Assembly (NCBI GenBank): GCA_030374765.1
Contig: JARGXX010000071.1
Span: forward strand, 62,001 to 126,000
Direction: 5' to 3'
DNA: 64,000 bases
Source of the DNA: Agarophyton chilense
Taxonomy: Eukaryota > Rhodophyta > Florideophyceae > Gracilariales > Gracilariaceae
Under the pieces are notes generated by a model. The model did not search any database. It was not told where the DNA came from and saw only the letters and a program-made list of their open reading frames with translations. How positions within the stretch are numbered: position 1 is the first letter of the stretch; each line of letters opens with the position of its first letter. A program made the translations under genes and the position numbers. This document shows, piece after piece, positions 46,984-57,761 of this stretch.

Positions 46984-48852
46984 TTAGTTGGAAGAACCCG
47001 GATTGCCGTGCGCGCCACCCGAATCGCTAGATGGGTTACTCCCGCCGGCCAGGCGTGCCGCGAGGGCGTGTATCATCGCACCGATGTCGCCGCTAGCCGC
47101 TTGCGCGTTCAGTCTAACACCCCGAAGGAACTGGGAGATCACGACCGCCTCTGGGCGTATGGGAACCTCGATAACTTCCAGTTCGTCCAGCAACGCCGCC
47201 GCCACTGGATCGACCACCGCACCTGCGTGAGTCGCTCCCTGCGCCAGCCGCGCCGTAGTATCGGCACCATTGAGGTCTCCCATATCCTCCATGACCTCGT
47301 CGCCACGGTATTCGCCCGCCTCCTCCGGGAGATCATCACCGCCATAGGCGTAGTAGAAGTCATCCGAGTTGACAAACCCAAAGGGGTGCCCGTGTGGTAT
47401 GCCTCGCGGAGCCATCCGAAGTGCCGACGCCTCCGCCTCGGGGATCTCTTGCTGCTCCCATGGGTTAAAGAAGATGAAATCTCCCGCCAACGGCGTGCGA
47501 CGCCCCGGAGACCGATCAGCCCCACCGGCTTCTTGACCACGGCCCCTCTGCCGGACAGGCACGATAGCCCAGTCGACACGCCCAATGATGTCGATGAGCT
47601 CCTGAGCTTAATCACCGTTATTGACACCTCCAAGAGGGAGTTGAAGGTCCACCTGCCGGATGTAACCACGCAAACGCGGAGGAAGATACCACAGTCGATA
47701 CCGGTCGTAGGCTTCCCACAAGATGTACGCCGTGGCGCGGACTGCCCATTCGGTTAGGACCACGGACCATAAGCCGGAGTGCGGATCCTCGATGAGGTAC
47801 GAGCCCAGATAGGAGACGAGTGGAGGCAACTCCACGTAACATCCCCTGCACACCTCGACGGAGGACCACCACCCAGGCAGGGGAACGTATCGCCCAAACT
47901 GGTAGAAGGAACTAATCCAGTTTATCTCTGTGTTCTGATAAGGGACAAGGAACCCAAAGCGGGACCTGCCCCGACGCTCCTCGCGGACGAAGTTCTGTAA
48001 CCAACGATGTCGGGACTCACGACGAAGGTGACAGAACTCGGCACGAATGATCGGATGGACCCAGCAGATCGCTTCTTGACGAACTCGCGGTTGACCGCGC
48101 CATGCGTAGGTTTCCAACGCCGCAAGGCGATCACAGTAGCCGATCTCACCTTGAGTCCGGTACATCTGTATGTCGAAGCCAAATTCGTCCGGGATGGGGT
48201 ATTCGAAGTTCGCCCGGTTGATCCGTGAGTAGCCGATGCGGACGAATATACAATGCGCCTCTTCCGCCGACTCGCGCCTTCGCCGCAGAATCGCGTGAAC
48301 GGGAACCGCCACACGGCGTCGCCAGTCCCACGAAGTGGTGATCAAAACCGGCAGCTCGCCCGGAAGACGCGCATTGCCATCAGCCTACGCGGCCGAGAGT
48401 TCTTCGTCGAAGACCGCTGTCGAATGGAACCACGGAGCTCTCCGGAGAATCGCCGCATGTTGACGCGAGTTTAACCCGACGAGTTCGTCGTAACCGGGCC
48501 AGGTGTCCTCCGCAGGAGTGATGAGGCTCGAAGCTTCAACGGGACCCCGGGATCGGCTCGGCGCGGTTGACGAGGCACTCCCCCGCGGAAGGGGATCCGA
48601 ATGGAAACCAGAGAAGTAACCCCGGCGGGGATGGTTACCACCGTTCATCGGGAGTACTGGTCGCAGAGGTATCGGGATGTGGTCGCGGGAAGTTGGCGTA
48701 CGATGCGGAAGAGCGCCCGAAGTTCGAGGAATGGTTACCGCGTTGGTGCGATTGTCGTTCGGTTATGCTGCTCTGCCTTCGAAAGTCGAGTGGTCCCTCG
48801 ACGCGTTACGCGTCTCGCTCTTATGCCGGTTGGACCGTTGCCTCCTCGCCAT
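46984..48852 (-). pseudogene. Antisense gene of element D, 623 codons with three stops
   Basis: One minus frame runs from ATG at 48850-48852, 36 bases from the 3' LTR, to a stop at 46984-46986, where it converges on pol. It is interrupted by TAA at 48763-48765, TAG at 48385-48387 and TAA at 47608-47610, never by a frameshift. Homology to the antisense gene of E is strong in the core: SWDWR-R-A-PVH-ILRRR-ES, YCDRL--LE--AWRG-P--RQEA-CW, FLQNF-R-ER, YQNTEI, WWSS-E-C-GC--ELPP, EWAVR and EAYD-YRLWY. A weaker block near the end (GDIGAMIHALAARLAGG) is also shared. Trp, Arg and Tyr are frequent. I see no transmembrane segment and recognise no family. Confidence 0.7.
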
Positions 48853-48874
48853 GTCGACGGCGTGTTCGTCACCT

Positions 48875-48887
48875 GAGGAGGGAGATA
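48875..48887 (+). other. Polypurine tract of element D
   Basis: GAGGAGGGAGATA directly precedes the TGAAGG start of the 3' LTR. It also lies between the LTR and the start of the antisense gene. Confidence 0.6.
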
Positions 48888-49452
48888 TGAAGGACAATGC
48901 CCTTCAAGGTTTCTTCCCAGGACTTTGAGGTTTCGTTCGCTTGAGAACTAGCTTGGTGACAAGCTATACCACTATTGCGTGCTGACGGCCGGTTAGAGCC
49001 GGAAGTGCACACTGGTGGAACGCGTGGACTGCACGGATGCCGACGCTCGAGTGCGAAGCGTGCCACACGTGGCCCGGATTCTACCTAATGGTTAGTATTA
49101 TTTAGTAATTTTCAGTATTTATTTAGCTACGCTATCGCTATTTCGTGTCTATTTTTCGGGCGCGCCCACTGTCAGGGTCCGCGCGCCAAACTACTTGGGA
49201 GGTTGAGCACTGCTCCCGAGTAAACACCCTCTTGGGATATCCGAAGGAGGGAGTCTTGGCTTTGAACTCTTCGCCTTCGGCGCGTATACTGCGTGAGCGC
49301 CCGTGGTACGTTAGTTCATCCACCTCTCTGTCGACCAGAGTGCTACCACCACCGTGGGTTCATATTTAATGGCCGACACTTGTCGTAGTTTCGCCCCTGT
49401 ATAGGGTTTCGCCCCCGTTTTCCTCTTGTTCTTCTTTTTGGCTCTCGTGAGT
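48888..49452 (+). repeat. 3' LTR of element D, first part
   Basis: Matches the 5' LTR of D from TGAAGGACAATG up to GGCTCTCGTGAGT, where element E starts. Confidence 0.9.
49448..49452 (+). other. Target-site duplication of E, left copy
   Basis: TGAGT precedes the TGTAGG edge of element E and is repeated exactly at its other end. The intact 5' LTR of D has a single TGAGT at the same place. Confidence 0.9.
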
Positions 49453-50315
49453 TGTAGGACAATGCCCCCAAGGGGGAAAACCTACGAAGACGTCCGGATC
49501 TTCCTCTCACGAGGTATCCGGCGCGGTAGAGCCCTCCCAGGGATCGGCGCGCAATGCCGGGTGTAAGCCGGAGCCGAACCGTCGCGACGGGCGCAGGGAG
49601 GCTGAAAGAAGCCGAGAATATCCGCCGAAGCGGTGCTTGCGTATCCTCTGAGGAGGCAAAACCCACGAGAGTGGCGAGCACGACAGGTGTCAGTGCGAGC
49701 CGCAAGAGCGGGAATTGCCCAATGAAGGGGAGGAAAAGGGAAGGAAAATGGGAACGGAGGCAAGAGGGCGAGGTTGACCACGAGTCGCAAGAGGGGACTC
49801 GGGAATAGCCGGCACTGCCGGGTGTAGCAAACCGTATACACGGGCGGAACCACGAAAGTGGGAATAGATACCCAACACACGAAGGCTGCTTGAAAGTCCA
49901 AGGGGGTTGGGAAGCCGTGCACCACGGGAAATCCCTCCGTAAGGAGTTGTATATCCGCGCAGGCGGTTCGACCCAGAGCCAAGATCTGGAAGACCAAGAT
50001 CACCCTTATTGGGGAGACTTTACTGGACCGGCGGCCGCGAGGCCGGCGGCCTAAGTACTGTAGTCACCGTAGAATAGAATAAATAAAGTCTATCTTAAAT
50101 AGCTAAATGTCCGTCTAACAAAGGGGCCAATCTGGCGGCCACGTGTCGCACGGGCGCTGCGGCCACGTGTATGGCACCCGGTCCCGCCGGTGCATCACCG
50201 GCGTTCCGAACATCGCCGTGAAACGGATTACTCCTACTCATAACGAGGTTGCACGCCGGAGGCTCCGGAAAAAACTTAAGTCCCCAAAAACCTCTCTGGA
50301 GGACGTTGCTCTTCA
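49453..50315 (-). repeat. 3' LTR of element E
   Basis: Bounded by TGTAGGACAATG (outer) and GCTCTTCA (inner, next to the purine tract). It contains a perfect 8-bp hairpin CGCCGGTGCATCACCGGCG (50185-50203) and two G-boxes. The antisense frame is open back into this LTR as far as 50143. Confidence 0.9.
50140..50169. promoter_or_regulatory. Pair of G-boxes in LTR E
   Basis: Two direct copies of GCGGCCACGTGT put CACGTG at 50140-50145 and 50164-50169, 146 and 175 bases from the LTR start in element sense. They lie about 200 bases upstream of the antisense gene ATG. The motif is palindromic, so it could serve both directions. Confidence 0.5.
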
Positions 50316-50330
50316 TATCCCCCCCTTAAG
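50316..50330 (-). other. Polypurine tract of element E
   Basis: In element sense CTTAAGGGGGGGATA precedes the TGAAG start of the 3' LTR, with the same GGGATA ending as D. Confidence 0.6.
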
Positions 50331-50361
50331 ACAGGGCGAACACCTCGAAGAGGAAGTCGGC

Positions 50362-52137
50362 ATGGCAGCTCGTCATGATAAGAGCGCGTCCGACACCGGG
50401 TCTCCGGAAACCAACACACCTTCACCAAGGATCCCACGCACGCTCTCCGCATCCGATTCCAACCACAGCACACCAACACGCACCATGTCCAACCTCGACC
50501 GTCATAACACATCCGCGACTCCTGCCCTTGGCGGTTCCACCGGCTTCCGGTCCGCGCCCCACCCTGGGGATGTTACCAACCTCGCGTACGAAGACCGCCG
50601 TATTGGCGCCCGCCTTCGCGGACAGGCGGACCCACCGCAGTGGCCGACCTACGACGCCCTTGTGGGTGCAAATCCGAGAACTCGGCATGGCTCCGCGATG
50701 TTGCGGTATGCGCCTTGGTTTCATTCATTGGCTGTCCGCGACGAGGATTTGATCCAATCCTACACCGATAATTCGGAGATGCTCCCGGGCGACCTGCCCG
50801 GCGTGGTGACCATGTCCTGGGATTGGCGTAATCGCATCGCCATCCCGGTACACCACATACTCCGCCGACGCGGTGAATCCTCTGCGGAGGCTCAGGCCGC
50901 GCTTGTGCGGATCACTTACCTCAGGCACCATCGGGCGCCTTTCGAGTTCCCGATACCGCCAAAGGTCGAATTCGACGTCCACCTTTACCGCACTCGCGGG
51001 GAAATGTCGTACTGTGACCGTCTTAACGGATTGGAAACCCTCGCTTGGAGGGGCACACCGATCGCTCGGCAAGAAGCCCTTTGCTGGGCACGACCGATTC
51101 TTCGGGCAGAGTTCCGCTACCAACCGTGGCAGTCGCGCTCGAACTTCCTTCAGAACTTCATCCGCGATGAGCGGCGTTGGCGGGCCCGGACCGGGTATTT
51201 CGTACAGTACCAGAACACGGAGATTGAGCGCATTGCGCCTGCTCACCGACGTGGTCGGTATGTCAGTCTCCCAGACTGGTGGTCCTCCTTGGAGGAGTGC
51301 TGGGGTTGCTTCATTGAGCTGCCCCCAGTCTTCACCTATGTAGGGTCTTCGTTCTTGAACGATCCCCAGTCGGGGTGGTGGTCCGTCGTGGTAAGCGAAT
51401 GGGCCGTCCGCACTGCGGCTTTTATCCTCGCTGAGGCGTACGACCAATACCGATTGTGGTACGTGCTACCGCGTGTGCGGGCTGCGATCCGTCGTTTGTA
51501 CATGCGCATTCCCCTCGGGGGCGAGGTGAACGAAGAAGAGATGCTGGGCCTCCTCGACTTCGTGGAGGGGGTCCAGTGAAATGAGGTCCCGCTGGAGAAC
51601 TCCCAACGCATTCAACCGCGTCGCGGGTCTGGCCCCGGATTCGGGAGGAATACCGCGCTAGCGGGGGATTTCATCTACTTCGACCCCTGGGATTACCACG
51701 AGATCAGCCGCGAGGAAGCGGAAGCCAACCGTCATGCGCCGCGTGAAGTCCCGGCCGAGCACCCGCGAGGGAATGTCGACTAGAGCGACTATTACCGCGA
51801 CTATGCGGATGGTGACCCGATGGTCGACAACGAACCGGAGGATCCGGGTTACGCTCCGATGGAGGGTGACGAGTCCGGCGAGGCCGGTGAGGAGTCCGTT
51901 GAATACGGTGGTGCGGCTCCATCTGGGGCTGCTGATGCCGTGCGAACGGATTCCTATCCGACTCCATCGGTGGCCGGCCCGCCCGCAACTGCAGCTGGCG
52001 CGGAGCGGGGCGTGGTCATGGCGCGCTTCCTTCGGGAGGTGGGGCTTCGCCCTTCCGAGATCTCGGGTGATGTGGCCGCCATGCGGGATGCCTTAGCCAA
52101 CCGCCTGGGCGGGGGTCCACCTCGTGCGGAGGAATGA
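50362..52137 (+). pseudogene. Antisense gene of element E, 592 codons with two stops
   Basis: The frame from ATG at 50362 (MAARHDKSASDTGSPETNTP) is open for 405 codons to TGA at 51577-51579, then continues in the same frame past TAG at 51781-51783 to 52137. An earlier in-frame ATG at 50143 lies in the LTR. A Ser/Thr/Pro-rich N-terminal ~75 residues lead into a Trp/Arg/Tyr-rich core shared with D. The tail is acidic (PEDPGYAPMEGDESGEAGEE) and ends with the shared block SGDVAAMRDALANRLGG. It converges on pol, leaving a gap of about 330 bases. There is no recognised domain, signal peptide or membrane segment. The first open part could still give a 405-residue protein. Confidence 0.7.
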
Positions 52138-52470
52138 CCGGAGCTTCCGGTAGAATGTAGGGCGGCGCCACTAGGGCGCCCTTGCCAGTAGTGAGAAATA
52201 AAAAGAAGAGAGTCGCCTTTCCGACGCCCTTTCCCAATTCCGCTTCTTTCTTTCCGGGGTACCGGCCTTCTACCGGGGTTCCGGAGTTGCAGGGAACCAG
52301 CCTAGCTGAGAGTTCCGTGTTTAACGGTGGGCGCTTCGCGCGAGGACCAGGTAACTGGCACGACCACCAACGACGTTGGGATAGCGTGAGCGGTTGCTTC
52401 GTTCCCTGCGTCGGGGCATGGACGGAGATGGCGCGTGGCGCCATCAGCAATTCCATTCCGTGTTCACGGT

Positions 52471-55400
52471 TTATCCCTCTTGGGCGTTTACCAGCGTGGC
52501 TGGGGGTGCGGTCCCCGCAAGGCGGTGGTATCGCATTACCGCGGAGCGCGGGAGGTGCTCGATGGGCTCCGGAGTGTCCCACTCCGGCCCGTATCCGTAC
52601 CAGCGGGTCTGGTACTGGAGCACCCCGTGCCCATCGTAGCTATGTCCGACGATTCGGTCGAGGACGTACTCCTGCACGTAAACTTGCCGGCCTTGCCGGG
52701 TGGTGGTAACCCGAGCCTCAGCGCCGCGTGGTGCTGGGCCCGTCGTCGCCTGTTCCGGGTCACCCGGTCTGTCATTCCGCTCTGCGGTTGTTGCCGGGTT
52801 GCCGGGGTTGCCGTACCGCTTCGCGGAAGTTGCCGGCGCGGCCGGGTTGTTTTTCCGCTGGGCGGTAGGGGCTTCCCTGAAGTCCGCCCTTACCGCGAGT
52901 TTGCGGGGGTCCTTCCGTCTTGGTGACGGTTCGCCGGAGGCCTCCGCTTGTGTTGCGGCATGCGGCGTTCCCATTGGTGGGCAGTTTCCGCTGTGCGGTG
53001 CGCCGTGTGCGGTGAGTGGTTCACCGTCCCGGCGATCCGCCTCCGCGGGGTGGCTGTCAGCCAATGACCGGGATGCCGGGTGCCCATTGGTCTGATCTAC
53101 CGCCCGGGTCACGTGACCTTGAGGACGGGTGGTCGGGCCGTCGCGTACCGTTGGCTCCGATTGTTCGGCAAGGGAGGCGGTTTTCGACTTGTCGTTGCGC
53201 CCCTTTTCCCCCATGGGGTTCGTACCGTTCTCAACGGAGTGGCTCGCTAGACCTGCTTGCACAGCGCCTGCCGGAGTACCGGTATCGACCGAAACGCTCG
53301 GTGTGCGACCGCGAATGTGCGGGGAGCCCTTAGTTGCTTCCACGCGATGCGGAGCGTCCGTAGGGTCTCGCTTCCCGGCTTCGGGTCTTCGAGCGCCTCG
53401 GTTCCCCTTGCGGGGTTGCGTGGCGGTCGGATTGACCGCCGCGTCCCGCGGGAGCGGAGTGGCGTCCGGCGACGATGCCGGATGCCCGCTCGGGGGCCTT
53501 GCCCGGGGTGTCCGGTTAAACATCCGTTGCGACGGCGATGCTTCCGCAATTGAGTGGGTCCCCTCCCCCTTCTTAGACGGAGCGACGGGTGATGGTGGGC
53601 TAACCGCATGGCGGGTATAAATACCGCTGCCCGGCGCCCGTAAGGGTAGCAGGCCGCGAGGGCCAGGTGTTTCCGGCATTGCCGGTGGTTCCGATAAAGT
53701 CGGTATATCGGAGAGACCCCGTGAGGGGTGCGGTACCACAGCGGGGCGTGGTGCCACGGTTGTACCCGTGGTATCCGAGGCCGTGTCGACGGGGGCTGAT
53801 GCGTTTTCCACCTGCGGCGGTGGGGCGGCTACGATGCGGTCTTGTGAAAGACGTTCATGGTCGCCGTTCTTGTCCACCACAACGGTGCCGGTAAGGGAAG
53901 ACACGACCCGGAACGGACCTTCAACGACAGGCGAGAGCTTGTGACACTTTTCGGTCCGGGGGTTGTAGTACTCCCGGCGAACGAACACGTAGGTTCCCGG
54001 CTTGGGCGGTGCCGGTAGTGGTCCGCCTAAGCGGTTATCAAAATCCCGCTTGTAGGCGGCCTGGGCACGTTCCATGTACTTCCGGGCGACCGGTACGAGC
54101 TTGGTAAGCCAGTTCTTCCACTTGAGGCGGTATTGACCCACGGATGGGAAAGAGGTGACCCTGTGTTGGGGTTCGACAGCCACTGGCGGGGGTGTCCTGG
54201 AGAGCACAAGCTCGAAGGGAGTCAGACCGGTTGTCCGGTGAACCTGCGTGTTGTAGGCATAGGTGATAGCATCAGAATAAATGTTCCACTTCATTGGGTG
54301 ATCGGATACGTAGGAGCGTAGCGACGCGAGTAGGGTGCGGTTGAAGCGTTCCACCTGCCCGTTTGTTTGTGGGTGGTAGGTGGTAGTAAACAGGTTCTTG
54401 ACGTCGAGGATGCGGCAGACGTCCTGAAAGAACTTAGAGGCGAACTGCTTACCGTTATCGGATAGAACCTCTATCGGAGGGCCATAAACGAACGCCCAGT
54501 GCGTAACGAAGGCGTTCGCAACCGTGAAAGCGGTGATCTTCCGTAAAGGTACGGTGCGCACCAGCTTCGAAAAGCGGTCAGTGATAACCAAGAGGAACTT
54601 GTTTCCCTTGCGCGTCTTGAGTAGGGGCCCGAGAATGTCGATTGCGACAAACTCGAGGGGCGCCCTTGCGGGGAAAAGCTTCATCCGTTTGGAGTGCTTC
54701 CGGAGTTTCACCCGGTTCTTTGCGCATTGGGTGCAGAACTGCACCGTAGCGTAGCAATCAACCGCCATAGCGGGCCAATAAAAGTCCCTTCGCAGGGTTA
54801 GATAAAGTTTTCTCCCACCGGAGTGTCCCCCGAGGGTCGGGTAGTGTGAGAGGTGGAGCACCCTGGTTTGCAGGGTGTGCGGGACCACGATCTGGGATCG
54901 TTGGTCCACCGTCCGGACGAGGTAACCGATGTCGTTTACCTCGAACGGGAGGTCCTCTCCAACGTTTAGGCGGGCCCGTATGCGCGTGCAGAACGGGTCG
55001 CCGAACTGTTCTCGGATCATCTCCTCGGTGGAGATGGGTACAAAGGTCCTGGGTACGGGTGTTTCATTCTCGCGCGCTGCGAGTAGCTCATCCATTTCCA
55101 TGGTGTCTTTCCCGGTTTCGGGCCAATCCGACTCCGTCGGTGTTTCCCCTTCCAAGGTAAAGCACGGGATCTCGTCGACCTCCGGGTCGGCAAGTGCTTC
55201 ACCTGTCGTAGGTAATCGAGAGAGGGCGTCCGCTTGGGTGTTCTGGGCACCCTTTTTGTAGAAGACATCGAAGTCAAATTCCGCTAAGCGGAGGCGCCAC
55301 CGCATTAAGCGGCCAGAAGGATCTGCGATGTTCAGCAGCCACCTCAACGAGGCCTGGTCCGTGTACACGGTGAAATGAACGCCCATGAGGTATGGGCGCA

Positions 55401-57714
55401 GAGTGGATAGCGCCCAGACCACTGCGAGGCACTCCTTCTCGGAGACCGAGTAGTTACGCTCGTGGAAGTTCAGCGTGCGGGACCAATAGCCAATTGGTTT
55501 GCGTTCCCTCTCGGGGGTGGTTTGGAACAGTGCGCAGCCCACCTGGTGGTCGCTGGCGTCGGTGTCGATGGAGTAGGGAAGCCCAGATTTGGGCAAGGAT
55601 AGGATTGGAGCTGTCGTAACTGCCTTAATCAAGGAGCGAAAAGATTCCGACTGATCGGTGGTAAATGGCGCAAGCTTTGGTGGCTGGCCCTTCCGCAGTA
55701 GCGCGTTTAGCGGAGCGGCGATATCCGAGAAACTCGGTATAAACCGTCGATAGACGTTGACCAGACGTAAAAAGGATCGGAGCTCCGGTTGAGTACGGGG
55801 CTCCTTCGCCTTGCAGAGGGACTTGATACGAACTTGTTCGATCATTAACCGTCCTGGACGGATGACGTGCCGGAGATACTTCACCGTGTCGGTGAAGAAC
55901 TCGCACTTCCTGAACTTGAGGGTTATTCCTGCGTCTCGCAGTACAGTCATCACGTCCTGCACGTGGGTCAGGTGATCGTCCAGGTTTCTGGAAAAGACAA
56001 TGATGTCGTCCAAGTAGACAAGGCACGTGCGCCACTTGAAACGCGACATCAGTATGTCTATTGCCCTTTGAAAGGTGGCCGGTGCATTGGTTAAACCAAA
56101 CGGCATCCGCTTGAAGCGGTAGGAACCCGAGTGGCAAACAAACGCGGTTTTGTCTCGGTCCTCTTCCCGGACTGGGACTTGCCAGTAGCCCCAGTTAGCA
56201 TCCAGAGCCGTAAACACGGTAGCGTCCCCGAGCGAGTCTATACACTCGTCCATGCGCGGAATCGGGTAGGTGTCCCTCACGGTGACGGCATTGAGGCGGC
56301 GGTAGTCAACGCAAAACCGCCACGTGCCGTCAGCCTTGAGGGCCAGCACCACCGGTGAAGCCCAAGGAGATTGGGCGGGCTCGATGACTCCAGCACGGAG
56401 CATCTTGTCCACCTGAAATTCTTCCTCCTCCCGAGCCTTCGGTCCCGCCCTGTAAGGGGGTTGTGCAACCGGACGTGCGTCCGGTCGCAAGTCTATCCCA
56501 TGTTCGGTTGTATTGATCTCACCCAGTGAGCCGTCCCACATTGTGGTAAACTCGCGAAGCATTCCGCGTAAGCGGTCCCGGTGTGAGACCGGTACATGAC
56601 TCAGGTCCAGGTCCTCGAGGGCCTTGATCGGGTCTATCTTATCGTAGCTCGTAGGCTGTGCCCTGGTGTCAGGTGTGGGAACCGACGAGGTCGAAAATGC
56701 ATCCGTCTTGACGGTTTTATCGAGCTCCAACTGCTGTGCCTCCCCGGAGGTTTCTGCACCGGATACCGGGAGACCATCCTCGGTAGAGGGAGTTATTCCG
56801 AGTACTTCGGCAGCCGTCACCTTTGTAGGGAGCATCGCGAGCGGGTGCGGCGTCACAGACCAAATGACTTGGTTCTTTTCCAGCGCCTGGGGAGCCTTTC
56901 CCAGATTGGCAACCAACACCCTGAAAGGGGAATTCGGCGTGACTTGCACGATTCCGTTCGCAACGGTTAACTGAAATTTCTCGTACAACGAGGGCAAGGG
57001 CTGAACAACCCGAAGACCGTGTTGACGGGAAATGACTGAAACCATAACCTGGCTCTCCGGGGGTATGGTGACTGACGAGGCAACGCGTAGCTTCGTAGAA
57101 TCCTGGTTCGCCGGTGTGGGTTCCTGCGCAGCAGGTAGAGGAACGTGTTTCCTCGATGCCCGCTTCAGCGGTTGACGAACAATGGGGACGGTCGATCCGT
57201 CCTCAAGTTCCACCTGCTTAAGGCGTGGGCGGATGGCGTCGACAAACCTGTTGCAGTAGTCACATCCCAGTATAACTGGCGCGGCCAGCGAGCGGCACAC
57301 AATAAAAGTTAGTTTAACCACCATCCGCCCTAGCCTTACGACCAGGTCGATCACACCAACCGTTTTCAACGGGTTGTTATTGGCGTCTGAGACGTCGGGT
57401 ACCGTTTCAGAACGGATCAGTGACCGCAATGGCGGGGGTAAAACCGATTCCACAATAAAGTTCGGCCCAGCACCTGTATCCAGGACAGTGAGATATCTCA
57501 CCATAAACTGCGTGTGCAGACCAAGGTCAGCGTAAACCTTGTAGTTACGCTTGGCCATTACCAAGACTCTATCCGGGATCGGGTTATTTCTAATCTGTAT
57601 CCACGGTCGACGCAAAACACCGAGGTGTTTAGAGTCCGCGTCTGCGGTATCCTTCCTTGTCAGGATTTTCACCGGGGAGCGAGGCATCGGCGCCTCGGGC
57701 GTCGTCAGCCTCAA
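52471..57714 (-). CDS. Pol polyprotein of element E, fully open, with chromodomain
   Basis: 1,747 codons without a stop encode a complete chromovirus Pol. Protease LDTGAGPN (D79). RT motif A FTALDANWGYWQ (D505) and YLDD (567-570). RNase H with D719, E761, D786 and D829. Integrase zinc finger with His957, His964, Cys994 and Cys997, and catalytic D1026, D1086 and E1122 (D-35-E spacing). GPF module at 1266-1268. A Pro/Ala/Arg-rich linker of about 370 residues, then a chromodomain (about 1679-1735, YVLDRIVGHSYDG, TRWYGYGPEWDTPEPIEHL). Chromodomains steer integration to marked chromatin. Odd points: YLRHVI and SFLRLVNVY carry Arg where the family has Gly. The true start is upstream by Gag-Pol frameshifting. 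Confidence 0.9.
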   Translation of the reverse strand: MRLTTPEAPMPRSPVKILTRKDTADADSKHLGVLRRPWIQIRNNPIPDRVLVMAKRNYKVYADLGLHTQFMVRYLTVLDTGAGPNFIVESVLPPPLRSLIRSETVPDVSDANNNPLKTVGVIDLVVRLGRMVVKLTFIVCRSLAAPVILGCDYCNRFVDAIRPRLKQVELEDGSTVPIVRQPLKRASRKHVPLPAAQEPTPANQDSTKLRVASSVTIPPESQVMVSVISRQHGLRVVQPLPSLYEKFQLTVANGIVQVTPNSPFRVLVANLGKAPQALEKNQVIWSVTPHPLAMLPTKVTAAEVLGITPSTEDGLPVSGAETSGEAQQLELDKTVKTDAFSTSSVPTPDTRAQPTSYDKIDPIKALEDLDLSHVPVSHRDRLRGMLREFTTMWDGSLGEINTTEHGIDLRPDARPVAQPPYRAGPKAREEEEFQVDKMLRAGVIEPAQSPWASPVVLALKADGTWRFCVDYRRLNAVTVRDTYPIPRMDECIDSLGDATVFTALDANWGYWQVPVREEDRDKTAFVCHSGSYRFKRMPFGLTNAPATFQRAIDILMSRFKWRTCLVYLDDIIVFSRNLDDHLTHVQDVMTVLRDAGITLKFRKCEFFTDTVKYLRHVIRPGRLMIEQVRIKSLCKAKEPRTQPELRSFLRLVNVYRRFIPSFSDIAAPLNALLRKGQPPKLAPFTTDQSESFRSLIKAVTTAPILSLPKSGLPYSIDTDASDHQVGCALFQTTPERERKPIGYWSRTLNFHERNYSVSEKECLAVVWALSTLRPYLMGVHFTVYTDQASLRWLLNIADPSGRLMRWRLRLAEFDFDVFYKKGAQNTQADALSRLPTTGEALADPEVDEIPCFTLEGETPTESDWPETGKDTMEMDELLAARENETPVPRTFVPISTEEMIREQFGDPFCTRIRARLNVGEDLPFEVNDIGYLVRTVDQRSQIVVPHTLQTRVLHLSHYPTLGGHSGGRKLYLTLRRDFYWPAMAVDCYATVQFCTQCAKNRVKLRKHSKRMKLFPARAPLEFVAIDILGPLLKTRKGNKFLLVITDRFSKLVRTVPLRKITAFTVANAFVTHWAFVYGPPIEVLSDNGKQFASKFFQDVCRILDVKNLFTTTYHPQTNGQVERFNRTLLASLRSYVSDHPMKWNIYSDAITYAYNTQVHRTTGLTPFELVLSRTPPPVAVEPQHRVTSFPSVGQYRLKWKNWLTKLVPVARKYMERAQAAYKRDFDNRLGGPLPAPPKPGTYVFVRREYYNPRTEKCHKLSPVVEGPFRVVSSLTGTVVVDKNGDHERLSQDRIVAAPPPQVENASAPVDTASDTTGTTVAPRPAVVPHPSRGLSDIPTLSEPPAMPETPGPRGLLPLRAPGSGIYTRHAVSPPSPVAPSKKGEGTHSIAEASPSQRMFNRTPRARPPSGHPASSPDATPLPRDAAVNPTATQPRKGNRGARRPEAGKRDPTDAPHRVEATKGSPHIRGRTPSVSVDTGTPAGAVQAGLASHSVENGTNPMGEKGRNDKSKTASLAEQSEPTVRDGPTTRPQGHVTRAVDQTNGHPASRSLADSHPAEADRRDGEPLTAHGAPHSGNCPPMGTPHAATQAEASGEPSPRRKDPRKLAVRADFREAPTAQRKNNPAAPATSAKRYGNPGNPATTAERNDRPGDPEQATTGPAPRGAEARVTTTRQGRQVYVQEYVLDRIVGHSYDGHGVLQYQTRWYGYGPEWDTPEPIEHLPRSAVMRYHRLAGTAPPATLVNAQEG

Positions 57715-57761
57715 CTCTGAGAACGCCTCTTCCGAAGGGGAAACTCCCTCTATTCTTTTCC

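Noticed and set aside
52471-57714. Many open plus-strand frames opposite the E pol
   Set aside because: They are by-products of a GC-rich, stop-poor coding strand and show no motif or conservation with D.
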